A DNA stretch of 14,648 nucleotides from Candidatus Kapaibacterium sp. (GTDB lineage Bacteria > Bacteroidota > Ignavibacteria > Kapaibacteriales > UBA961): the NCBI GenBank assembly GCA_023253875.1, contig JALRFC010000019.1:1-14648 (forward strand), in the 5' to 3' direction. The notes beneath the pieces are model-generated. The model saw only the letters and a list, made by a program, of their open reading frames with translations. It did no database searches and was not told where the DNA came from. Both the position numbers and the translations under genes were made by a program. This document shows positions 6,157 through 13,027 of this stretch, one piece after another (position 1 is the first letter of the stretch; every line of letters begins with the position of its first letter).

Positions 6157-8004
6157 TTAATGTTTCAATAAATGTTGTAATAAGGCTTTCTGTTTTTCAG
6201 TCGCATCGGGAAATTCGAGTATGACTGACTTCTCTTGTTTCATGGTCATCTTGGGAGTACCTTTCAATGTCAAGATGTCTTCACCACGTTTGACGGAAAT
6301 GCTGACTTCCTCTTCTGATTCAGGATCATTGATCAAAGATACTAAAGATTCACTTTCTTCTTCATCATTCGGATTCACTTCGGTGCCATTTATGGAAATG
6401 ATGATATCGCCTTGCTTTGCTCCAAGTGTATTGTCGTCTTTTCTCACTTGTAATTTCAAGGCGGAATCCATCATGCGTGCGCGAATACCGGAGAATGCAA
6501 ATCCCTGAATGGAATCTTCTTCGACAAATTTCCAACCAATTTTAGCAAACATGTCGGCATATGGAATGTCGGTTGCTGAATCGAAATATGTATTCAAGAA
6601 TGGTCTGATGTCTTTTCCTGCAACCGCTTCAATTTCATTGAAGAGAACAGTGTCTTCGAATGGTCTGTCCGGGCCGAATTTCTTGGTCAATTCTCTGATC
6701 AGCGAAAGCAATGTGATCTTTCCGCCGGATTGTTCACGCAAAGTGATATCGAGAAACATACCAAGTAATGCACCTTTTTCATAGACAACACCATACATTT
6801 TTTGATATTCCGGTAAGAGCACATTCTTGCTGAGCTCAGTCATTGCAACTGGCTTTGGCATCATGAACATCGAACCGAAAATCTTTTGTCGAATTGTTCT
6901 ACGAAATTCTTTCTCATTCAAATCACCGGATTGAGCGCGAGAGAGTACTGAAAAATATTCCGTAACACCTTCATAGAGCCAGAGATGTCTTGACATCTTG
7001 GGTTCTCGAAAGTCAAATCGCGCAATTTCTTTGCTATGTAGATTGAGCGGAACAAGTATATGAAGGAATTCATGGACAGCGGTTTGTGCGATCCATGATT
7101 TCAGCATTCCTTGATCACTTGTCTCGGGTAAGAAATACATCGAACTATAATTATGTTCCAATGCACCATAAGCCTCTTTTCTACGAAGATCTTTACGATC
7201 TTGACCAACAAAATAGAATAAGAATGTATAGCGATCTACAGGCATCATTCCAAGAAATGATTCGACTGTTTTTGTGACTGGCTTTATGACTTTGGCGACC
7301 ATCTCTGCAGTGACTTTTCCGCCGGTGGAATAGACTGCGATAGTGATTTTCGTCGCGCCTTGCATATAGCTTATTGTATCGGGTCTTGAGAGCATGGCAG
7401 GATTATCCACCAATGCATCATAATTCTTTGCTTTCAATATATCAAGCGTATCATTCACTTGCTGTTTGTCAAGTGATGTAGCCATGTAAAAATATGAGGG
7501 CTTAATGCATTCGAGTGTATATGGTACATGTTGATTCCCGGAAAAATATCCGAGAAAACCATGCGCGCCGAACATGATATTTGTGTCTTGCTGAATATTC
7601 GTTCCACCGGGATTGAATACATCGAGTGTATGGGTGGTATCATCATATGTATCATTGACATCATATTCAATTTTCGCCAAACGATTTCCGCCGATGATGA
7701 GGAATTCATTGTCATTCAATCTGCGAACCGGAATATATCCGCCTGATTTATCAGTTGCTTTGAAGTTTTTAATGAAATATCCAAAGTCCATTTTGGCATA
7801 GGTGCCGGGAATGGAAGCGGGCATCACATAGAGGATTTCATCAGTGGTGAAAGTTGGTGGATAGAGCGTCACATGCACGCGATCAGTATTGACATTCTTG
7901 AAATCCACAATCGCACGAATTCCTTCGGCGGACATGATCCCGAAGCTCATACTCAGAAAGAATATCCCGAAAAGTAGTATGCGGGAAACATAAGAAAGAT
8001 TCAC
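6157..8004 (-). CDS. Exported M61-family metallopeptidase with PDZ domain
   Basis: This is a zinc peptidase of the glycyl aminopeptidase (M61) family, 615 residues, typical for one with a C-terminal PDZ domain. A signal peptide (hydrophobic about 9-24, likely cleaved near MSA, residue 26) suggests a periplasmic or outer-membrane location. The N-terminal beta domain covers about 28-230. The catalytic domain shows HEFLH (311-315) with E345 in LWLYEGVTEYF as the third zinc ligand, then VYEKGALLGMFLD (407-419). The PDZ domain lies at about 498-585 and includes an acidic loop around 546-566. The start is GTG at 8004, supported by AGGAG six nt upstream inside the last codons of rnr and by the proper signal peptide. 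Only 3 nt separate it from the rnr stop. Some M61 members cleave acidic or glycine N-termini; the exact substrate is unknown. Confidence 0.9.
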   Translation of the reverse strand: MNLSYVSRILLFGIFFLSMSFGIMSAEGIRAIVDFKNVNTDRVHVTLYPPTFTTDEILYVMPASIPGTYAKMDFGYFIKNFKATDKSGGYIPVRRLNDNEFLIIGGNRLAKIEYDVNDTYDDTTHTLDVFNPGGTNIQQDTNIMFGAHGFLGYFSGNQHVPYTLECIKPSYFYMATSLDKQQVNDTLDILKAKNYDALVDNPAMLSRPDTISYMQGATKITIAVYSTGGKVTAEMVAKVIKPVTKTVESFLGMMPVDRYTFLFYFVGQDRKDLRRKEAYGALEHNYSSMYFLPETSDQGMLKSWIAQTAVHEFLHILVPLNLHSKEIARFDFREPKMSRHLWLYEGVTEYFSVLSRAQSGDLNEKEFRRTIRQKIFGSMFMMPKPVAMTELSKNVLLPEYQKMYGVVYEKGALLGMFLDITLREQSGGKITLLSLIRELTKKFGPDRPFEDTVLFNEIEAVAGKDIRPFLNTYFDSATDIPYADMFAKIGWKFVEEDSIQGFAFSGIRARMMDSALKLQVRKDDNTLGAKQGDIIISINGTEVNPNDEEESESLVSLINDPESEEEVSISVKRGEDILTLKGTPKMTMKQEKSVILEFPDATEKQKALLQHLLKH

Positions 8005-8007
8005 TTT

Positions 8008-10161
8008 TTACTCCTGTTCAACGAGTGACAGATCGATCTGTCTTTTATCAATATTCGCATTGCTGATTTTCACGGTGAGTGTTGTACCAATGCGAAACAC
8101 TTTTTTTGTTTTCTTTCCAATCAAGCGGAATTGTGCTTCATCGAAATAATAGTAATCATCGCTGAGATCGCTCATATGCAAAAGGCCTTCGATATTCAAT
8201 TCATCAAGGAGGATGAAGAGTCCGAAACTCGTCACACCCGTAACGCGACCATTGAAAATTCCGCCTTTATATTTCAGAGCCAATTGTGCGGAAGCCAATC
8301 TGATGGATGCTCTTTCGGCATCAACTGCCAAGCGCTCTCTCAATGAGCAATGGGCAGATGCTTCAACTACATAATCTTGGAGATATCTAAATCGTGCATC
8401 GCTTGGCTTGCTTCGTGCATACTCTTTCAATAAACGATGGACAATGATATCCGGATAGCGTCTGATCGGAGATGTGAAATGCGTATAATGCGCGAAGCCC
8501 AATCCATAATGTCCAATATTCTCTTCGAGATAAATCGCTTTGGCCATTGAGCGTAGCATGAATTGATTGATGATCATGATTTCAGGTAGATGACCTGCAT
8601 TCTCTAGTATAGTATTCAATTGTCTCGAACTTGGTGTGCCATTCGGTACTTGAATGCCGAGTTGTCGAACAAAGCCCAGTACTCCTTTGAGTTTTATCAT
8701 GTCGGGTTCATCATGCACGCGATAGACAAATGGTAGAAGTCCTTTTTTGAGCATCGACTTGCTCATCTGTTCAAGTGCAATCGCTACTGTTTGATTTGCC
8801 AGAAGCATGCATTCTTCAACAAGAGAAGTGGCATCTGTTCTGGATTTCAATATCGCCTTGATGGGATTTCTTTGTTCATCGAGAATGAATTTTGTTTCTT
8901 GGGTCACAAAATCCACACCGCCGGACCGATAACGTTTCTCACGTAATAAAGTTGCAAGAGCATGTAAATCAAGAATCAAATCCTGAAGATCACCTTTGCC
9001 TGTATCGATGATGTCCTGAGCTTCAGCATACGTGAATCTTCTTTTGCTATTGATCACTGTTTCAGCGATATCATAGTCAATAACATTGCCTTGCGCATCA
9101 CATTCCATAAACACGGAAAAGGCGAGTCTGGTGACATGAGGTTGTAATGAGCATATCACATTGGAAAGGGATTCGGGAAGCATTGGTACGACGCGATCTA
9201 CGAGATATGTGCTCGTTGCGCGCTTCAATGCTTCTTTGTCCAATGCGGAGTCTTCTGCAACATATGCAGTAACATCAGCGATATGAACGCCGAGTCTCAT
9301 ATTACCATTGGATAATTTCTCAAGCGATAATGCATCATCAAAATCTTTTGCATCATCGGGGTCGATGGTGATGATGGTGAGATCACGTAGATCTCTGCGT
9401 TTCTTCAATTCTGTTTCACTTGGAATCACTGCAACTGCTTTGGCTTCTTCTTCCACAATTGCAGGGAAGGAAGCAGGCAATTCGAATTCTTTCATGATTC
9501 CTGCAAATTCAACGGATGGATCGCCGGATTTACCGAGGATCTCAATGATTTCGGCTTCTGGTGATTTATGTCTGTCTTCCCATTTGATGAATTTCCCAAT
9601 GACTTTATCTCCATGGACTGCATTACCCATTTTCCGTTTTGGAATGAGAAAATCAACGGGATATTTATCATCATCGGGAATCAAAAAACAAAAGTCATCA
9701 TCGCAGTCGAGCGTTCCGCTGATCGGCATTTCCGATCTCTGTAGAATTTCTGTGATGGTGCCATAGGGCTTTTTCCCTTTTTTGAGTGCGAGTAATTTCA
9801 CACGCACATGATCACCATCCAGTGCTGTTCGTAATTCTTGTTCACGGACATAGACAATAGGGAATTCCTTGGATCCCGTTTCCACGCTTCCACGATTATA
9901 TTGAAAACGGAGAATGCCCGTAAAAGCACTAATCTCTCCGAGAGGTCGAAGTCCGAAGCGTCTTCTTGTCGATTTATAAATTTGTTTCCGCTGATCCATA
10001 TCATTGAGTTTGATTCTCAATGCATCATACTCGACGCTATCTGAGCGGATATTGAGTGCCTTGGCCAGATCATTGAGTTTCATCATCTCGGGGGCGGATG
10101 CTTTTAATATCTCAATGATGTGATCGGACAATGCATCATTGTGTTTGGGTGTTGGAGACAT
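8008..10161 (-). CDS. rnr: Ribonuclease R (RNB/RNase II family 3'-5' exoribonuclease)
   Basis: This hydrolytic exoribonuclease degrades structured RNA, rRNA and mRNA in the cytoplasm. The domain order is an N-terminal winged-helix (about 10-70), two cold-shock-like OB folds (about 78-135 and 148-210), the RNB catalytic domain (about 255-585) and one S1 domain (about 634-712). The Mg-binding acidic cluster IDPDDAKDFDDA is at 266-277 (D267, D273, D275, D276 matching the four essential aspartates). The conserved HFTSPIRRYPD is at 561-571. At 717 residues it is shorter than the enterobacterial enzyme (about 813) because it ends right after the S1 domain, without the Lys-rich tail. The ATG at 10161 lies 11 nt after the DUF885 stop, with no clear ribosome site. 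It is embedded between two exported peptidase genes. Confidence 0.96.
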   Translation of the reverse strand: MSPTPKHNDALSDHIIEILKASAPEMMKLNDLAKALNIRSDSVEYDALRIKLNDMDQRKQIYKSTRRRFGLRPLGEISAFTGILRFQYNRGSVETGSKEFPIVYVREQELRTALDGDHVRVKLLALKKGKKPYGTITEILQRSEMPISGTLDCDDDFCFLIPDDDKYPVDFLIPKRKMGNAVHGDKVIGKFIKWEDRHKSPEAEIIEILGKSGDPSVEFAGIMKEFELPASFPAIVEEEAKAVAVIPSETELKKRRDLRDLTIITIDPDDAKDFDDALSLEKLSNGNMRLGVHIADVTAYVAEDSALDKEALKRATSTYLVDRVVPMLPESLSNVICSLQPHVTRLAFSVFMECDAQGNVIDYDIAETVINSKRRFTYAEAQDIIDTGKGDLQDLILDLHALATLLREKRYRSGGVDFVTQETKFILDEQRNPIKAILKSRTDATSLVEECMLLANQTVAIALEQMSKSMLKKGLLPFVYRVHDEPDMIKLKGVLGFVRQLGIQVPNGTPSSRQLNTILENAGHLPEIMIINQFMLRSMAKAIYLEENIGHYGLGFAHYTHFTSPIRRYPDIIVHRLLKEYARSKPSDARFRYLQDYVVEASAHCSLRERLAVDAERASIRLASAQLALKYKGGIFNGRVTGVTSFGLFILLDELNIEGLLHMSDLSDDYYYFDEAQFRLIGKKTKKVFRIGTTLTVKISNANIDKRQIDLSLVEQE
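8011..8015 (-). promoter_or_regulatory. Strong Shine-Dalgarno that fixes a GTG start
   Basis: Reading the minus strand, AGGAG occupies 8015-8011, followed by six bases and then GTG at 8004-8002. The site overlaps the CAG GAG codons just before the TAA of rnr. It is among the best ribosome sites in the window and settles the GTG as the start of the M61 peptidase. Confidence 0.7.
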
Positions 10162-10172
10162 GTATGATCATA

Positions 10173-11918
10173 TCAATGAATAAGAGACTTTCTAACTTGA
10201 TCACTCAATATATGCAGGGGCAGGGGGCCATGCGCCAAGACTGCATCATGAAATTGTTTGAGTGAGAATTTCTTGCCGAGTGATTGTTCCATTTCTTTGC
10301 GAAGTGCAAGAATATGCATTTGACCAAGTTTATAGGATAATGCTTGTGCAGGCCATACGATATATCTGTCAACTTCGGAGCGCGCATCGAGTTCGGAATT
10401 GCCTGTATATTTCATCATGAATTGTACGCCTTCTTCGCGGGTCATTTTTCCCGTATGAATGCCGGCATCAATCACCAATCGACAAGCTCGCCACATTTCA
10501 AAAGCCAATGCTCCGAATCGTTGATAAGGATCTTGATATAATCCCATTTCATGTCCAAGACTCTCGGAATATAATGCCCATCCTTCAACAAATGCATTGA
10601 TGCCAATTTGATTTCTAAACCATGGCAATCCCGGTAATTCTTGTGCAATCGCAATTTGCAAGTGATGACCCGGCACGGCTTCATGCAATGCTAATGCAGT
10701 CATGGTATGCTTTGGCCTTGACGGTAAGTCATAGGTATTCACATAAAAATATCCCGGACGTGAACGATCAAGCGGTGCGGAATAGTAATATGCTTGTGGT
10801 GCAGCCGCAGCTCGATATGGCTCAATTTCCTTGAGATCATAAGGTGATTTGGGTAATCTACCGAAAAGCGAAGGAAGCTTGGAATCAACGATGGACAATA
10901 TCCTGCGATATTCATCCATCATGGGTTTTTTGTCTGAATAGAAATTCTTGGGATCGTGTATCAATTGTTGTTTGAATGCTTCCGCCGTTCCTTTGAAACC
11001 TAGTTCATTGACAATCTTCTGCATCTCCGCTTCTATGCGATTCACTTCGTTCATGCCGATTGCATAGATGGAATCGGGCTTCATATCCATCGTAGTTTCT
11101 TTGCGAATCATATGTGCATAGCGCTCTTTGCCTTTAGGAAGTGCATATATGCCATCCACTCTGCGTGATTTGTCCAAATACTCAAAGAGCAAGAACATAT
11201 GCAAATTTGAATAGGCAGGTTGAATAGATGAGTCAATTGCGAATTTCACTTTGCTTCTGATACGTGATTTCTGTTCATCGGTAAAAGTAGTCGGGAAATT
11301 CTCCAAGGGTTTCATGAATGGCAGGCTATCAACTTCATCCATAAAAAATGGATAGACTTGATCCATGATTTGTTGGACGACATAATTCGGCAATACGATT
11401 TTTGCCTTCATGCCTTTGCGCATATTGTCAATGATATCATCCACTTGTTTGGAAAAACCACTGAGTCTTTGCGCATAGCGATGATAATCTTCGACAGTCT
11501 TGAATGGTTGAATTTCTATAATCTGCGGGAATTCGATGTGAATGCCATCTTGCTGAGTGATAGGCATATAATGAGCATTGAATTGCTCAGCTTCCAATGT
11601 GCTTTTCAGCTCATCAATGAAGAGCAAGAGGGAAAGTGAATCTTCTCCATGAATTTCGGAAGCATCAATTTCTTTCGCTCTCTCGAAGAAGACTCGCACA
11701 GAATCAAATCGAGCTTTGATTGCCTTTTCAGAATAATCGGTGAGTTTATCATCATACCGATGATCCCCATCATAGGTTGCGCTGATGGGATATTCTCTCA
11801 GGATAAATTCCTTATAGTCGGAGAATAGTTCATCAAGCGATTGTTTGGAGTCCTTCATCGAGCAGGAAGAGAATATGAACATACATGCAAGAAGAACTAG
11901 AGAGCTAAATGCTTTCAT
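10173..11918 (-). CDS. DUF885-family lipoprotein, putative metallopeptidase
   Basis: The product belongs to the DUF885 family, large proteins thought to be zinc-dependent carboxypeptidase-like enzymes; most are not characterised. From the ATG at 11918 it has 581 residues and starts with a classic lipoprotein signal (MKAFSSLVLL... FSSC, lipidated C19), pointing to a periplasm-facing membrane anchor. The family signature HEAVPGHH lies at 412-419 (H412, E413, H418, H419), and a probable further metal ligand or catalytic Glu is E445 in FVEGWALYSE. Helical segments rich in charged residues surround the core. An alternative in-frame ATG at 11966 overlaps the MoxR TGA (TGATG) but would add 16 residues before the signal peptide; neither start has a strong ribosome site. 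The gene ends 11 nt before rnr. Confidence 0.87.
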   Translation of the reverse strand: MKAFSSLVLLACMFIFSSCSMKDSKQSLDELFSDYKEFILREYPISATYDGDHRYDDKLTDYSEKAIKARFDSVRVFFERAKEIDASEIHGEDSLSLLLFIDELKSTLEAEQFNAHYMPITQQDGIHIEFPQIIEIQPFKTVEDYHRYAQRLSGFSKQVDDIIDNMRKGMKAKIVLPNYVVQQIMDQVYPFFMDEVDSLPFMKPLENFPTTFTDEQKSRIRSKVKFAIDSSIQPAYSNLHMFLLFEYLDKSRRVDGIYALPKGKERYAHMIRKETTMDMKPDSIYAIGMNEVNRIEAEMQKIVNELGFKGTAEAFKQQLIHDPKNFYSDKKPMMDEYRRILSIVDSKLPSLFGRLPKSPYDLKEIEPYRAAAAPQAYYYSAPLDRSRPGYFYVNTYDLPSRPKHTMTALALHEAVPGHHLQIAIAQELPGLPWFRNQIGINAFVEGWALYSESLGHEMGLYQDPYQRFGALAFEMWRACRLVIDAGIHTGKMTREEGVQFMMKYTGNSELDARSEVDRYIVWPAQALSYKLGQMHILALRKEMEQSLGKKFSLKQFHDAVLAHGPLPLHILSDQVRKSLIH

Positions 11919-11965
11919 CGAATTGAGTGAAATGGAAATGAAACATATTCTCCCCGAAGGAGACA

Positions 11966-12949
11966 TCACAATTCTTTCAAGAGCATTGAAATGATATTGG
12001 ATGGAGTGATATTATCCGCCTCGGCGCTGAAATTGGTAACAATGCGATGTCGTAATACCGGTTCGGCAACTGCACGTATATCATCTATTTCAGGCGTGAA
12101 TGCACCACGCATCGCGGCTCTTGTTTTGGCTCCGAGAACGAGATATTGAGATGCTCTTGGACCCGCTCCATAGCTGAGCAATTCTTTCACGGTTTTGGAA
12201 TTCGTTGTTTGGGGTCTGGTTGCGCGCACAAGTGAAACGGCATAATTAATCACATTGTCGGAAACCGGAATTTTTCGTGCGATATCTTGAAAACGAATGA
12301 TATCATCTGCAGAAAGAACGGGTTTGATATCAGGAACAATTTCCGTGGTTGTCGTGCGAACAATATCCGCTTCTTCCATTTCGCTTGGATAATCGAGCCA
12401 TAAATTAAACATGAAGCGATCGAGTTGTGCTTCGGGAAGAGGATAGGTACCTTCTTGTTCAATAGGATTTTGTGTTGCCAATACAAAAAATGGTTCTTCC
12501 AATTGATAGGTCTTTCCACCATTTGTCACTGAATGTTCCTGCATGGCTTCAAGCAATGCAGCTTGTGTTTTTGGTGGAGTACGATTGATTTCATCCGCGA
12601 GAACGATATTCGAAAAGATAGGACCCTTCACAAAACGGAATTGTTTCTTACCGGTTGACATATCATCTTCAATCACTTCCGTACCTGTGATATCACTGGG
12701 CATAAGATCGGGCGTAAATTGAATGCGATTATAGGAGAGATTAAGTGATCTCGACAATGTGCGGATGAGCAATGTTTTGGCTAATCCGGGAACACCGACG
12801 AGCAAACAATGTCCACGAGAAAACAGTGAAATGAGCAATTGCTCTATGATGTCTTGTTGACCAATGATGGCTTTGGAGATTTCTTGTTGTATCGTTCTGC
12901 TCGCCTCGGCCATTGTATGAACCGATGCAATGTCTGATTGAGTATTCAT
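11966..12949 (-). CDS. MoxR-type AAA+ ATPase
   Basis: This cytoplasmic AAA+ ATPase of the MoxR family has 327 residues, a usual length. Motifs are Walker A GVPGLAKT (52-59), Walker B IVLADEINR (115-123), the segment TPPKTQAALLEAMQE after it, sensor 1 ATQNP (158-162), the LPEAQLDRFMF stretch (171-181) and sensor 2 GAGPRAS (261-267). MoxR proteins act as chaperones for maturation of enzymes or complexes and are usually encoded beside DUF58 and VWA-domain proteins. None follows here: the next genes are a DUF885 lipoprotein, RNase R and peptidases. It is the first gene of the close-packed cluster, after a 78-bp gap downstream of ggt. The start at 12949 is followed by a typical N-terminal region; no strong ribosome site is seen. 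Confidence 0.94.
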   Translation of the reverse strand: MNTQSDIASVHTMAEASRTIQQEISKAIIGQQDIIEQLLISLFSRGHCLLVGVPGLAKTLLIRTLSRSLNLSYNRIQFTPDLMPSDITGTEVIEDDMSTGKKQFRFVKGPIFSNIVLADEINRTPPKTQAALLEAMQEHSVTNGGKTYQLEEPFFVLATQNPIEQEGTYPLPEAQLDRFMFNLWLDYPSEMEEADIVRTTTTEIVPDIKPVLSADDIIRFQDIARKIPVSDNVINYAVSLVRATRPQTTNSKTVKELLSYGAGPRASQYLVLGAKTRAAMRGAFTPEIDDIRAVAEPVLRHRIVTNFSAEADNITPSNIISMLLKEL

Positions 12950-12974
12950 AGGATTATGTATAAGTGCAATTTCG

Positions 12975-12992
12975 ATGCGCCCTTTGACGCAT
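12975..12992 (-). other. Short stem-loop in the ggt-MoxR gap
   Basis: On the minus strand ATGCGT pairs with GCGCAT (five Watson-Crick pairs plus a closing G-U) around a six-base loop. It lies between the ggt stop and the MoxR start, but no T-run follows, so it is at best a weak terminator or an RNA processing signal. The rest of this 78-bp gap shows no clear promoter. Confidence 0.25.
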
Positions 12993-13027
12993 AGTGAGTA
13001 TGATTGTTTGTTTTGAGGGAAGAAACA

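Noticed and set aside
9308..9766. Plus-strand open frame of 152 codons inside rnr
   Set aside because: It lies entirely opposite conserved RNase R sequence; its Ser-rich composition is what the complement of acidic codons produces.
12975..12992. Intrinsic terminator after ggt
   Set aside because: The stem is only five to six pairs and no T-run follows on the minus strand, so I list it only as a stem-loop.
12950..13027. Promoter for the MoxR-headed operon
   Set aside because: A CATAAT-like block lies only a few bases from the ATG and has no suitably spaced -35 partner; no TAnnTTTG box is seen.
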